Source: Pantoea sp. Ep11b (GTDB taxonomy: Bacteria; Pseudomonadota; Gammaproteobacteria; Enterobacterales; Enterobacteriaceae). Taken from it: a stretch of 64,000 bases of DNA. The position numbers were made by a program, and so were the translations under genes. The first letter of the stretch is position 1. Each line of letters starts with the position of its first letter. Shown piece by piece: positions 1 through 9,315 of the stretch. The notes below the pieces were generated by a model, which saw only the letters and a program-made list of their open reading frames with translations, was not told the DNA's origin and ran no database searches. The stretch covers positions 2,170,001 through 2,234,000 of the forward strand of contig NZ_CP160631.1 of assembly GCF_040783975.1 (NCBI RefSeq), written 5' to 3'.

Positions 1-1730
1 GTATCGGCCTGTGGCCAGGCAAACAGGGTTTCGCCCGGCAGATCCGGGATCGGCTGCGCGTGGCTGCCGACGTTCAGCGCCAGGGACAGCGTGCCCTGCG
101 GGAAGTCCCAGCGCACCGCCAGGAAGCCCTCTGCCGTGCTCACCACCTGACCGGCATCGCCGCCCGCGTCGCGCAGCAGCGGCACGATGTGTTGCTGACG
201 CAGAGCCAGCAGCTGACGCGTCAGCGTCAGCCACTGCTGACCTTCCGGCGTGTCGGTATGCGCCCAGTTCAGTTTTGAGTGCTCAAAGGTGGTGACATCG
301 TTGGGATCCGGCACGCTCTCGCCGTAACCCGCATGGCCCTCAAACTCCCTGGCGCGACCTTCCCGCACCGCTTTCGCCAGATCGCCGTGGAAATCGGTAA
401 AGAAGAGGAATGGCCGGGTTTCGCCATACTCTTCACCCATAAACAGCAGTGGAATATGGGGCGACACCAGCAGCGTCGCCAGCAGGACCTGGGTGCGCTC
501 TGCACCGGCCAGCGTGATCAGACGATCGCCCTGCGCGCGGTTCCCGGTCTGGTCATGGTTCTGAATGAAGTCGACGAAGGCCACCGGCGGCTGGCTGCTG
601 CTCTTCACGCCGCGCGGTTCGCCCGACTGCTGCGACACTTCGCCCTGATAGACAAAGCCTTCGGCCAGCGCGCGCGCCACCCGCTGTTCGGGCCTGTCGG
701 CGAAATCCTGGTAGTAGGCGTGATCTTCCCCGGTAGCCAGTACGTGCACAGCATTATGGAAGTCATCGTTCCATTCGCCCGTGAACAGCGGCGCATGGCC
801 GTTTTCATCGCGCGGATGCAGGAAGGTCACGTTGCGGCAATCTTCGGTGGTGAGATGGACAGGACGGTCGGTAATGTCGGCACGGATGCGCTCGGCAATT
901 TCCACCAGCACATGCTTTTCGCTGGGATCGTCGATCTGATCAATCGCATCGAAACGCAGGCCATCGAGGTGGTACTCCTGAAGCCAGTAGAGCGGGGCTT
1001 CCACGATGTAGCGGCGCACCGCATCGACGTCGTAGGCGATCCCGGCACCCCAGGGCGTCTGGCGCTCCTTGTGGAAGAAGTCGGGCGAGAGCAGCGGCAG
1101 ATAGTTGCCCTCCGGCCCGAAGTGGTTCAGAACAATATCCAGCACCACCGACAGCCCATAACCATGCGCGGCATCGATAAAGGCTTTGAAATCGTCGGGC
1201 GTGCCATAGGCGGCATGTGGCGCATAGAGCAGTACGCCATCGTAGCCCCAGCCGCGGTTACCGCCAAACTGCGACACCGGCAGCACTTCGATCATGGTGA
1301 TGCCGGTGTCGGCCAGCATCGGCAGTTTATCGATGGCCGCCCGGAACGTTCCCTCGGCGGTAAAGGTGCCGATGTGCAGTTCATACACCACCGACTCCTC
1401 CCACGGCCGTCCCTGCCACTGACTGTTCTGCCAGCGATAGGCTGCCGGGTCGATCACCAGCGACGGGCCGTTGACGCTGTCTTTCTGCGCACGGGCGGCG
1501 GGATCGGGCACGGCGGTGCCATCTGCCAGCACAAAATCATATTCGGTATTGGCGGCGACTCCGGCGACCCGGGTTTCAAACCAGCCATCACCCTCTGGTG
1601 TCATCTCAATATCCTGACCTGAAAGCCGCAGCGTGACGCGCGGCTGACCGGTTGCCCAGAGGCGGAAACGCACCTCGTCGCTGGCAACCCGTTCTGCGCC
1701 CCAGCTTTTAAAAAAAGATTTGGATTCCAT
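1..1730 (-). CDS. treZ: malto-oligosyltrehalose trehalohydrolase, 3' end beyond window
   Basis: The reverse strand is open from an ATG at 1730 to the window edge, giving about 576 residues, so only a short C-terminal piece is missing. The product begins MESKSFFKSWGAE, the usual TreZ opening, followed by an N-terminal beta-sandwich (RFRLWATGQPRVTLRL) and an alpha-amylase barrel. GH13 motifs seen include LDIVLNHFGPEG, DGLRFDAIDQI with the nucleophile Asp, and FIQNHDQTGNR near the end of the barrel. TreZ hydrolyses maltooligosyl-trehalose made by TreY and releases trehalose, a cytoplasmic osmo- and desiccation protectant. TreY is probably downstream, outside the window (inference). Its start is followed by a noncoding stretch, so it probably heads its transcript. 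Confidence 0.93.
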   Translation of the reverse strand, partial: MESKSFFKSWGAERVASDEVRFRLWATGQPRVTLRLSGQDIEMTPEGDGWFETRVAGVAANTEYDFVLADGTAVPDPAARAQKDSVNGPSLVIDPAAYRWQNSQWQGRPWEESVVYELHIGTFTAEGTFRAAIDKLPMLADTGITMIEVLPVSQFGGNRGWGYDGVLLYAPHAAYGTPDDFKAFIDAAHGYGLSVVLDIVLNHFGPEGNYLPLLSPDFFHKERQTPWGAGIAYDVDAVRRYIVEAPLYWLQEYHLDGLRFDAIDQIDDPSEKHVLVEIAERIRADITDRPVHLTTEDCRNVTFLHPRDENGHAPLFTGEWNDDFHNAVHVLATGEDHAYYQDFADRPEQRVARALAEGFVYQGEVSQQSGEPRGVKSSSQPPVAFVDFIQNHDQTGNRAQGDRLITLAGAERTQVLLATLLVSPHIPLLFMGEEYGETRPFLFFTDFHGDLAKAVREGRAREFEGHAGYGESVPDPNDVTTFEHSKLNWAHTDTPEGQQWLTLTRQLLALRQQHIVPLLRDAGGDAGQVVSTAEGFLAVRWDFPQGTLSLALNVGSHAQPIPDLPGETLFAWPQAD

Positions 1731-2157
1731 TCAGTTGCCTCATTTAGCCTGGAAATGCGCGATGGCAGCCATCGCACGAAAAGGGTGTTGATGACACAAG
1801 CGTTAAAAAACCGTAAAGCTATCAGCGAGACCAGAATGCCAGATGGGCTGGCGCGTCTCTTCAGCCAGGAAGCTGGACTGGTATTCAGCGTGATACCGCA
1901 GGAAGCCAGCGATGAGACCGTTTTCACAGGGTATACAGACAGTAATCATAGACTAAGATGTTGCAGTCGCAGGGCGGCGGGGCGTGGCGCGGCATGAATT
2001 TGTGTTAATTGCAGTGAAATGACCGCCACCGGCCGCAGAGGCGCATCGGCAGGCGCAGAAAATCCTGCCGGATGGGGCGGATTCGCTCTACGCTTAAACC
2101 TGATGGCGCCAGTCACATCGCAGGATCGGCGCCGCTGAACATTGAAAAGGAAATGAC
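1731..2157. other. intergenic region with a short hairpin
   Basis: About 430 bases lie between the divergent treZ and the small lipoprotein gene. The only structure I see is a 7-bp perfect hairpin at 1759-1775 (GCGATGG, loop CAG, CCATCGC) just upstream of treZ. Short open frames cross the region on both strands but lack a ribosome site and any recognisable protein pattern. Promoters for both flanking genes should lie here, but I could not place them with confidence. Confidence 0.4.
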
Positions 2158-2451
2158 GTGAGGAAATGCGTTCTGTTCGCTGCGCTGCTGCTGCTCTCCG
2201 CCTGTTCTAACCGGGTCGGACACCGGCTGGACAGCGGTAATCTGCAGCATATTCATGCCGGTCAGACCAGCCGGGCGCAGCTGATCGCGCTGTTTGGTCA
2301 GCCAGACAGTGAAACGCCTTACACCGACGGGCAGCGGCTGCTGAAGTGGACCTACAGCGAGGCGCGCACCCTGAATACCACCGAGGGGCAGACGCTGACC
2401 GTCCAGATGAAAAATGACAGGGTACTGAATTATGCGCTGAGCAAAAGTTAA
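2158..2451 (+). CDS. small SmpA/OmlA (BamE-like) outer-membrane lipoprotein
   Basis: A 97-residue protein with a lipoprotein signal: MRKCVLFAALLLLSAC, lipobox LSAC with Cys16 as the predicted lipidated residue. The mature part carries the SmpA/OmlA-type motif HAGQTSRAQLIALFGQPD, the loop-helix signature of BamE-fold proteins, followed by LLKWTYSEA. The start is GTG, chosen because AAGGA lies 8 bases upstream and because it gives a good signal peptide. It is much shorter than OsmE and lacks the rest of BamE, so I do not assign a symbol. It probably sits at the inner face of the outer membrane (inference from lipobox and fold). No operon partner is evident; the next gene converges on it. Confidence 0.75.
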   Translation: MRKCVLFAALLLLSACSNRVGHRLDSGNLQHIHAGQTSRAQLIALFGQPDSETPYTDGQRLLKWTYSEARTLNTTEGQTLTVQMKNDRVLNYALSKS

Positions 2452-2504
2452 CCGGCCCGGCTGTGGCGCTGCCCGGTGGCGTCTGATGCCACCGGCATCA
2501 CCGG

Positions 2505-3761
2505 CTAGCATCCGCCGTTTTGCTGCGACTCCCGGCTGTCGGCGCGCGGCTGCGCCAGTCGGGCAAAATCGGAGCCTGCCGGATGCTGATAGATCTGCAG
2601 CGAAAAGAAACGGGTCATCGCCGTGATGTACTCAAAAATCGCAGCCTGGGTATTCTCATAGTCGGCCCAGTAAATTGACGAGGTAAAGCAGTAGACCTCC
2701 ACCGGCAACCCCTCCGGCGACGGCTTCAGCGGCCGTACCACGATATACATCTCTTTCTGAATATCATCACGCTGCGCCAGCCAGGCGGTCAGGAATTTAC
2801 GGAACACCATCAGGTTAGTGATGTTGTTTTCGATAAACCAGCGGTCGCCGACGGCGCTGATATCGCGTCCATCCAGCAGCTCCGTTATCGCTTCACCGGC
2901 CAGACGGATCTGACTCATCGCCTGCAGCATCTCCTGATTCACAAAGGTAATCGACTTCTGATCGAGCCAGAAGCTGCGCATGATGCGGCGTGCGCCTGAA
3001 GAGAACATCGCCTGCCAGTTGGTGTAGGTCTCGGTCAGGAAATTTTTGGTCGGAATGCGCGACAGGGTGTTGTCCCAGTTGCGGATAGTGATGGTGTGCA
3101 ACGCAATATCGATCACCTCGCCGCTGATGTTTCTGTCCGGCATCTCGATCCAGTCGCCCAGCTGCAGCACGTCGTTGGAGGAGAGCTGAATATTGGCCAC
3201 CAGCGACAGCAGCGTATGCTGAAAGATCAGCATCAGCACGGCGGCCACCGCACCCAGCGAGGAGATAATAATCGCCGGTGACTTGTTGGACATGATCGCC
3301 AGAATCATGATCGCGGCAATGATGTGCACCAGGATTTTACCAATCTGGATATAGCCTTTGATCGAGTGATTTTTGCGTTTGGACTTGCGCGAATAGGAGT
3401 TGTTAACGATCTCCAGCACTTCATTAAAGAAGATCGAGAGATAGATAAAGAACAGGATGCCGCAGATGGTCTGAATGGCCACTTTCAGATTTTCAGGCAG
3501 GCCCGGCATAAACTGCAGAAAATTGTAGACCACAATCACCGGCACAAAGTTTGACAGTTTCTGAGAGAGGCGGATGTCTTTATCCAGCGGCACGCCCTTT
3601 TTATGACTGCTGAAAAAGACCTTCCTGATCACTTTGACGATGAAGAATTTGCAGATCAGGTGCGTGATCATGCCCGCCATCACCAGCAGCAGCAGGCTGA
3701 AGCTGATCGACAGCACCCGGTTTCCCTCGATAAAACTCGTCAGACTCTGAATGTAATGCAT
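2505..3761 (-). CDS. YbdG-type mechanosensitive ion channel of the MscS family
   Basis: A membrane protein of 418 residues from the ATG at 3761; a GTG three codons upstream is an alternative and neither has a clear ribosome site. Several N-terminal hydrophobic segments are followed by the MscS pore helix and beta domain: SPAIIISSLGAVAAVLML, then NDVLQLGDWIEMPDRNISGEVIDIALHTITIRNWDN. This pattern, and the long C-terminal domain (IVVRPLKPSPEGLPVEVYCFT), match E. coli YbdG better than MscS itself. YbdG-type channels sit in the inner membrane and release solutes on mild hypo-osmotic shock (family knowledge). The gene stands alone, convergent with the lipoprotein gene and divergent from the chemoreceptor. 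Confidence 0.85.
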   Translation of the reverse strand: MHYIQSLTSFIEGNRVLSISFSLLLLVMAGMITHLICKFFIVKVIRKVFFSSHKKGVPLDKDIRLSQKLSNFVPVIVVYNFLQFMPGLPENLKVAIQTICGILFFIYLSIFFNEVLEIVNNSYSRKSKRKNHSIKGYIQIGKILVHIIAAIMILAIMSNKSPAIIISSLGAVAAVLMLIFQHTLLSLVANIQLSSNDVLQLGDWIEMPDRNISGEVIDIALHTITIRNWDNTLSRIPTKNFLTETYTNWQAMFSSGARRIMRSFWLDQKSITFVNQEMLQAMSQIRLAGEAITELLDGRDISAVGDRWFIENNITNLMVFRKFLTAWLAQRDDIQKEMYIVVRPLKPSPEGLPVEVYCFTSSIYWADYENTQAAIFEYITAMTRFFSLQIYQHPAGSDFARLAQPRADSRESQQNGGC

Positions 3762-3902
3762 GATAACCACGTACGAAAAAGAGGAGGGGCGAATTCAACC
3801 ACAGCGGGGGGGCGGTTGTTAAGCGCCGAATGCGCTCAGGTTCTGCCGCCGCGCTTTTTTCTGTCGCTGGCGATGCGTGCGGCATCGTCTGCACGCCGAT
3901 GC

Positions 3903-3929
3903 TCAGATAAATGGCGCACTGGCCGATAA
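3903..3929 (+). promoter_or_regulatory. candidate FliA (sigma-28) promoter for the chemoreceptor gene
   Basis: GCCGATAA at 3922-3929 is an exact match to the sigma-28 -10 consensus, 34 bases before the chemoreceptor start. With the standard 11-base spacer the -35 box would be TCAGATAA at 3903-3910, a poor match to TAAAGTTT. Chemoreceptor genes are normally FliA-dependent, so position and context support it. Confidence 0.5.
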
Positions 3930-3962
3930 CGATCTTATCTCCTCTGACATGAGCCTCCCGAC

Positions 3963-5621
3963 ATGCTAAAAAATCTTAAAATTACACACGGCATTCTGGC
4001 CGTACTGGCCATTTTTATTACGTTACTCACCCTGACCGGTTTTCTGTTTTATAACGGCGTCGCGAAGGCCGATAAAAACTTTGTGGCGGCCGAACAGCTG
4101 ACGCTGCAGCAGCAGCATCTGAGCGATGCGGTTAAAACCCTGATCAAAACCCGCGTCACCATCAACCGCGTGGCGATCCGTTTCCTGAAAAATCAGCAGG
4201 ACCCTAAATCGCTGGCGGCGATGGCGGCGCTGCTGGAGCAGGCACAACAGTCAGCGGAAAGGGCCAATGCGGATTTCAGCGCGTGGCAGGCGATGCCGCG
4301 CAGAGCCGGGCAGGGTGAGGCGCAGTCGGCGCAGGTTGAAACCGCCTATAGGCAGATGCGTGACACCATGCTGGCCTCTGTTACCTTCCTGAAGCAGGGC
4401 AACTATCCGGCCTACGGCAACCTGGAGGCGCAGGCGGCACAGGATCAGCTCGACAGCGCCTATGAAGCCTGGCGGGCGGTGAACATCCAGCTGATGAAAG
4501 ATACCTCTCTGCATAACCAGCGCAGCCTGACGGATGCGCTCTGGGCGCTGCTGACTATCGGCCTCATCACCGCGGTGATCGGCGTGGCGGTCTGGATCGG
4601 ACTGCAGAAACTGCTGATTGGCCCGCTGGCCAGGCTGACCGGCCATATGCGCGCCATCTCTGCGGGCGATCTCACTGCGACGATCCAGCCGGAAGGCCGT
4701 AACGAAATGGGGCTGCTGACGCAGGAGCTGCAGCAGATGCGTGACGCGCTGGTGGTGACCATCACTTCAGTCGATGAGGCGACCCGCTCTATCTTTACCG
4801 GCGCGGCGGAAATTTCAGCCGGCAGCACCGATCTCTCCTCCCGTACCGAGCAGCAGGCGGCCGCGCTGGAACAGACCGCCGCAAGCATGGAGCAGCTCAC
4901 GTCTACGGTGAAACTCAACGCGGACAATGCGCAGCAGGCCACCACGGTATCCAAAGAGGCGTCAGCCACGGCGCAGCAGGGGGGCGAAACCGTTGCCCGG
5001 GTTATCGCAAACATGGATCAGATTAGCGAAAGTTCCAGCCAGATCGCCGGGATTACCGCCATTATCGACAGCATTGCCTTCCAGACCAATATTCTGGCGC
5101 TGAACGCCGCCGTGGAAGCCGCGCGCGCCGGTGAGCAGGGCCGGGGATTTGCGGTAGTGGCGGGGGAAGTCCGCTCGCTGGCCGGACGCAGCGCCAGTGC
5201 GGCGCAGGAGATCCGTGGGCTGATCGAGCGCTCCGCCGAGCGCATCAAAACCGGCGCCGGTCATGCTTCTCAGGCGGGCGTGGCGATGGAGAGCATCGTG
5301 AAGTCGGTCAGCCGGGTAACGCAGCTGATCGAAGAGATCGCGGCGTCCTCCACAGAGCAGACCCGCGGCATTGAGCAGGTCTGCATTGCGGTCTCGGAAA
5401 TGGATGGGGTAACGCAGCAGAATGCCGCGCTGGTGGAAGAGTCCGCCACGGCCGCCGCCTCGCTGGAGGATCAGGCCAGCACGCTGCGCAAAACGGTCTC
5501 AGTCTTTAAAACCAGCAGCCTGCGGGCAGCGTTCTCCGCCGCGCCGGTGGCGAAGGCGCTGGTCGTGCCAGCCCGTCAGCCTGTCGCCGTGACGGACAAT
5601 GATAACTGGCAGAGCTTCTGA
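3963..5621 (+). CDS. methyl-accepting chemotaxis protein
   Basis: A 552-residue transmembrane chemoreceptor of the Tsr/Tar class. A first membrane segment (about residues 7-29) is followed by a periplasmic four-helix-type sensor, a second membrane segment near 193-213, a HAMP domain ([20 protein letters not shown]) and the long cytoplasmic signalling coiled coil. The hairpin tip [20 protein letters not shown], which contacts CheA and CheW, is fully conserved. The protein ends NWQSF, an NWxxF-type tail that tethers the CheR/CheB adaptation enzymes, so it should be a high-abundance type receptor. The ligand cannot be read from the sequence. Methylation regions are present in the flanking helices ([17 protein letters not shown]). 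No che gene is adjacent. Confidence 0.95.
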   Translation: MLKNLKITHGILAVLAIFITLLTLTGFLFYNGVAKADKNFVAAEQLTLQQQHLSDAVKTLIKTRVTINRVAIRFLKNQQDPKSLAAMAALLEQAQQSAERANADFSAWQAMPRRAGQGEAQSAQVETAYRQMRDTMLASVTFLKQGNYPAYGNLEAQAAQDQLDSAYEAWRAVNIQLMKDTSLHNQRSLTDALWALLTIGLITAVIGVAVWIGLQKLLIGPLARLTGHMRAISAGDLTATIQPEGRNEMGLLTQELQQMRDALVVTITSVDEATRSIFTGAAEISAGSTDLSSRTEQQAAALEQTAASMEQLTSTVKLNADNAQQATTVSKEASATAQQGGETVARVIANMDQISESSSQIAGITAIIDSIAFQTNILALNAAVEAARAGEQGRGFAVVAGEVRSLAGRSASAAQEIRGLIERSAERIKTGAGHASQAGVAMESIVKSVSRVTQLIEEIAASSTEQTRGIEQVCIAVSEMDGVTQQNAALVEESATAAASLEDQASTLRKTVSVFKTSSLRAAFSAAPVAKALVVPARQPVAVTDNDNWQSF

Positions 5622-5650
5622 CAACGGCGGAGATCCCGCGATGGCATAAA

Positions 5651-5677
5651 AAAACCGCCCCGGAGGGCGGTTTTTCT
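5651..5677. terminator. bidirectional intrinsic terminator
   Basis: A 10-bp stem AAAACCGCCC / GGGCGGTTTT with loop CGGA lies between the convergent chemoreceptor and katE genes. T-runs flank it in both directions, so it can end both transcripts. Confidence 0.9.
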
Positions 5678-5690
5678 TTGACGCAATCTG

Positions 5691-7955
5691 TCAGGCCGGA
5701 ACCGACTGCGCCTTCTGGCTGCGTGACCAGACGCGGTGCGCCTTCATCGCCTGCGTAAACGCAGACATCAGCGCGCGCTCTGCCGAATCACCTTCCACGA
5801 TCCCCTCTTCCTGATCGCCATCGTTGAGGCCGAACTGCGCTTTAAAGCGGCGTGCGTCGCCCACCAGGCCGATCACCTTGAGATGCTTGTAGGCTTCCAG
5901 CAGGAAGTAACGGGCATCGCCGCTTAACAGCAGGGCGTCGATATTGCCATCCGGCACGATCGCGGCATCAAAGGTCAGTGACGGCAGACCGGCGAAGGTT
6001 GCATCCACCGGCAGCACTGACCCATCATCGGCCCGCACCTGACCCATGTGCGGCGCCAGCAGCTTAGCGTGGACGCCTTCCGCCTTCAGCGCCTGCAGGA
6101 TGGCCAGCACATCTGCGGCTTTCACGCCGTCGCTGAGCAGCAGCGCCACCTGGCGGCCTTTGATCTCTCCGCCCGGCACGGCGTAGAGACTCAGGCTCTC
6201 ATCCTGAGTCAGGCCGTTCACCGCCGCAGGCGGCTGAATGTTGCGCTGCTCGTCGGTCAGCGCGATACCCAGGTTATCCGCCACGCCCTGCGCCAGTTTC
6301 AGGTCGATGCGCGCCAGATGGTCCACGACACGCTCGCGAATATAGGCTCGGCCCACTTTACTTAACTCAAACGAGTAGGCCCCGATGATGTGCTGCTGCT
6401 CGAACGCCGTCTGGCTGTTCCAGAACAGGCGCGGCTGGGCGTAGTATTCACCGAACGACGGGCTGCGCTCACGCACCTTATGGCCTTCCACACGCTCCTG
6501 ATAGCTCTCGAAGCCGCCGCCTTTCGCCGCCGGTGGGGTTTCACGCGGCCAGTTATCGTTGATGGAGTTCGGCTCGTAGTTCGCCGGATTGGTATCGATA
6601 TCCTGACGATGCATCCCCTGACGCTGGAAGTTGTGGTAAGGGCAGGTTGGACGGTTGATCGGGATCTCATGGAAGTTCGGCCCGCCCAGGCGGCTGATCT
6701 GCGTGTCGGTGTAAGAGAAGAGACGACCCTGCAGCAGCGGATCGTTGGAGAAGTCCAGACCGGGCACGATATGGCCCGGATGGAACGCCACCTGCTCGGT
6801 TTCCGCAAAGAAGTTGTCCGGGTTGCGGTTAAGCACCATCCTGCCAACGATCTCTACCGGCACCAGCGCTTCCGGGATCAGCTTGGTAGCATCGAGAATA
6901 TCGAAGTCATATTTGAACTCATCCTCTTCCGGGATCAGCTGCAGGCCCAGCTCATATTCCGGGAAATCACCGGCTTCGATCGCTTCCCAGAGGTCGCGAC
7001 GGTGGAAATCGGGATCGCGACCGGTGAGTTTCTGCGACTCATCCCACAGCAGCGAGGCTTTACCGGCCACCGGCTTCCAGTGGAAGCGGACAAAGGTAGC
7101 TTTGCCTTCGGCGTTGATCAGACGGAAGGTGTGGATACCAAAGCCTTCCATGGTGCGGTAGCTGCGCGGGATGCCACGGTCAGACATCGCCCAGATCACG
7201 TTGTGCATGGTTTCCGGCTGCAGAGAGACGTAGTCCCAGAAGGTGTCATGGGCGCTCTGGCCCTGTGGGATCTCGTTGTGCGGTTCCGGCTTAACGGCAT
7301 GCACGAAGTCAGGGAATTTATGCGCATCCTGAATAAAGAAGACCGGCGTGTTGTTGCCGACCAGATCGAAAACGCCCTCTTCGGTGTAGAACTTGGCGGC
7401 AAAACCGCGAATATCACGCACGGTATCCGCGGAACCGGCACCGCCCTGAACCGTGGAGAAACGGACAAACACGGGGGTAATCTGCTCCGGGTCGCTGAGG
7501 AACTGCGCTTTGGTCAGATCTTTCAGTGAGCGGTAAGGCTGGAAATAGCCATGGGCGGCCGATCCGCGGGCGTGGACGATACGCTCGGGGATACGCTCGT
7601 GGTCAAAGTGCGTGATTTTCTCGCGCAGAATAAAGTCTTCCAGCAGCGTCGGACCGCGCGACCCGGCGGTCAGGGAGTTCTGATCGTTGGCGATGCGCGT
7701 ACCCTGATTGGTGGTCAGGGCCTGATGGGTGCCGTTTTTACGGCTGGCTTCAAGCTGGTCGAGTTTGGCGTTGTGTGTCTGCGGAGCTTTCAGGCTGCCT
7801 GGTGCGGTAGGCTGTTTGCCGGGCGGTGTCGGTTCAGCGGGTGGCTGATGTGAACCATCTTTGGGTGCCAGCGATCCCAGACCCGGCTCTGAGGATTCGG
7901 GACCGGTGGTGGGCGCACGTTCGCTCAGGGGTTTCTTCTCTGTATCTTTCGACAT
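5691..7955 (-). CDS. katE: catalase HPII, large-subunit heme catalase
   Basis: A 754-residue monofunctional catalase, the same length class as E. coli HPII and colinear with it. It converts hydrogen peroxide to water and oxygen in the cytoplasm, mainly in stationary phase. Catalytic His128 lies in [12 protein letters not shown]; the proximal heme ligand Tyr415 lies in RLFSYTDTQ, and His392 (FHPGHIVPG), which in HPII is cross-linked to that Tyr, is also kept. The last 150 or so residues form the DJ-1/PfpI-like flavodoxin fold typical of large catalases ([21 protein letters not shown]). In E. coli katE is RpoS-dependent; I could not identify that promoter here. A manganese catalase gene lies 3.3 kb further on. 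Confidence 0.97.
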   Translation of the reverse strand: MSKDTEKKPLSERAPTTGPESSEPGLGSLAPKDGSHQPPAEPTPPGKQPTAPGSLKAPQTHNAKLDQLEASRKNGTHQALTTNQGTRIANDQNSLTAGSRGPTLLEDFILREKITHFDHERIPERIVHARGSAAHGYFQPYRSLKDLTKAQFLSDPEQITPVFVRFSTVQGGAGSADTVRDIRGFAAKFYTEEGVFDLVGNNTPVFFIQDAHKFPDFVHAVKPEPHNEIPQGQSAHDTFWDYVSLQPETMHNVIWAMSDRGIPRSYRTMEGFGIHTFRLINAEGKATFVRFHWKPVAGKASLLWDESQKLTGRDPDFHRRDLWEAIEAGDFPEYELGLQLIPEEDEFKYDFDILDATKLIPEALVPVEIVGRMVLNRNPDNFFAETEQVAFHPGHIVPGLDFSNDPLLQGRLFSYTDTQISRLGGPNFHEIPINRPTCPYHNFQRQGMHRQDIDTNPANYEPNSINDNWPRETPPAAKGGGFESYQERVEGHKVRERSPSFGEYYAQPRLFWNSQTAFEQQHIIGAYSFELSKVGRAYIRERVVDHLARIDLKLAQGVADNLGIALTDEQRNIQPPAAVNGLTQDESLSLYAVPGGEIKGRQVALLLSDGVKAADVLAILQALKAEGVHAKLLAPHMGQVRADDGSVLPVDATFAGLPSLTFDAAIVPDGNIDALLLSGDARYFLLEAYKHLKVIGLVGDARRFKAQFGLNDGDQEEGIVEGDSAERALMSAFTQAMKAHRVWSRSQKAQSVPA

Positions 7956-8280
7956 TAATCCATGCTCCAGCGGTTATTTAACTTTCAACGACACTAAATA
8001 TAGAACAACCTGAACAATCGTGAGGGTTAACCGGCCATTTAACCGCCGCACACGTTCCTTTTTTATCCGGACAGAAACCGCCGCTTATCTCTGCACCTCT
8101 CCTGTCGCTACGCTTATCGATGCCCGAACCGTCTGGCTTAGCGGCGGGTCAGGCCGCGCCCGCCATACGAATAATCCGGTCTGCTGACGTTCCGGCGTTG
8201 TCCGCCAGCAGGTCAGCGCAGAGGCCGGAAAGGGCTGAAAATGGTTAAACAAAATTAACGTCACAGCCGGAAACTTTTCG
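7956..8280. other. intergenic region upstream of katE and zinT
   Basis: About 325 bases between the divergent katE and zinT genes. It must hold the katE promoter. Beyond the Zur-type promoter next to zinT (listed separately) I see no further clear site, repeat or small gene. Confidence 0.4.
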
Positions 8281-8311
8281 TTGAGTTTGGAAATGTTATA
8301 TCATAACATTT
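8281..8311 (+). promoter_or_regulatory. zinT promoter with overlapping Zur operator
   Basis: AAATGTTAT (8291-8299), a 3-base spacer and ATAACATTT (8303-8311) form a perfect 9-bp inverted repeat of the enterobacterial Zur-box type. It overlaps a sigma-70 promoter: -35 TTGAGT at 8281-8286, 17-base spacer, -10 TAACAT at 8304-8309. Zn-bound Zur sitting here would cover the -10 box and block transcription when zinc is plentiful. The downstream gene is zinT, a known Zur target, which supports the reading. Confidence 0.9.
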
Positions 8312-8344
8312 TGCGCAATTGTAACGATGAGTGAGGATGGGGTT

Positions 8345-8995
8345 GTGGCAAATCTGACAGGTCAGTGGATTAGGGTCATCGGGGCGCTGTTAATCAGCCA
8401 GCAGGCGCTGGCGCACGGCACGCATACGCATGGAAAACCGCTCTCTGCGATGGAGCAGAAGGCGGCAGAAGGCGTTTTTGCTGACAGCGATGTGAAAGAT
8501 CGTCCGCTCTCTGACTGGGACGGACTGTGGCAGTCGGTCTATCCGCTGCTGCAGAGCGGAGAGCTGGACCCGGTCTGGCAGAAGAAAGCGCAGCAGACGC
8601 CCGGTAAAACGGCAGAGGAGATTAAAGCCTATTACCGCAAAGGCTACGCCACTAACGTTACGACGATCGGCATCGAAAACGGTGTCATGGAGTTTCACGT
8701 CGGGGAGCAGGTCAGCGCCTGTCACTACCGCTACGCGGGCCATAAAATTCTGACCTATACGTCAGGCAAAAAAGGGGTGCGTTACCTGTTTGAGTGCCAG
8801 GATGCGGACAGCAAAGCGCCCAGATATGTGCAGTTCAGCGACCACACCATCGGCCCGCGCAAGTCTGCGCATTTCCATATCTTTATGGGCAACGTGTCGC
8901 AGCAGGCTCTGCTGACGGAGATGGAGAACTGGCCGACCTGGTACCCTTATCAGATGACCAATGCGCAGGTCGTGGAGGAGATGCTGCATCACTGA
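8345..8995 (+). CDS. zinT: periplasmic metal-binding protein ZinT
   Basis: A lipocalin-like zinc-binding protein that traps zinc (and cadmium) in the periplasm and helps feed the ZnuABC importer. I prefer the GTG at 8345 over the ATG at 8327: GAGGA lies 9 bases upstream, and the product then opens with a clean signal peptide ([16 protein letters not shown]...QQALA) cut before HGTHTHGK. The His-rich HGTHTHG segment is the flexible metal-capture loop; the family core [30 protein letters not shown] and the metal ligands in SAHFHIFMG are all present. The C-terminal tail EEMLHH is typical. A single-gene transcript under Zur control is likely from the operator upstream. Confidence 0.95.
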   Translation: MANLTGQWIRVIGALLISQQALAHGTHTHGKPLSAMEQKAAEGVFADSDVKDRPLSDWDGLWQSVYPLLQSGELDPVWQKKAQQTPGKTAEEIKAYYRKGYATNVTTIGIENGVMEFHVGEQVSACHYRYAGHKILTYTSGKKGVRYLFECQDADSKAPRYVQFSDHTIGPRKSAHFHIFMGNVSQQALLTEMENWPTWYPYQMTNAQVVEEMLHH

Positions 8996-9315
8996 GCAGG
9001 GCAGCGGCCCGACCAATCCGTGCAACACGGCGGGTTAAGCGTGGCCGGGCGCGGCTTTCTCACGATCCTGATCGGGTACGCTTTGCGGCCCGGTCAGCCG
9101 TCAGAAAGGTTTCCACACACTTTCCAGACCGGAGGGTCCGGCCCGACGCGATTGCCGCACACTGGGGCGGGCAGCCGCTTCGCCCGCGCCGCGCCGGCAC
9201 GTCTCACCCTGTATAAGTACGCCTCCTGCGGCTATTCCGCTCAACGCCGTGGCTCACGACTGGCTGGTCGCCAGCGGCCTGTTACACTTCTGATAAGCAT
9301 AAATCAGGAGCAGAC
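8996..9315. other. intergenic region between zinT and uvdE
   Basis: A GC-rich stretch of 320 bases with overlapping open frames on the + strand that lack ribosome sites and recognisable protein patterns. No T-run terminator is visible after zinT. The uvdE ribosome site (CAGGAG, 9302-9315 area) is at its right end. I see nothing else supportable. Confidence 0.35.

Noticed and set aside
279..1622. 447-codon open frame on the + strand
   Set aside because: Antisense to treZ, which has clear GH13 motifs; GC-rich genes often leave such a frame open.
1755..1997. 80-codon frame upstream of the lipoprotein gene
   Set aside because: No ribosome site, composition unlike the surrounding genes, ends in an Arg/Ala-rich nonsense-like tail.
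6390..7529. 379-codon open frame on the + strand
   Set aside because: Antisense to katE; no protein family pattern.
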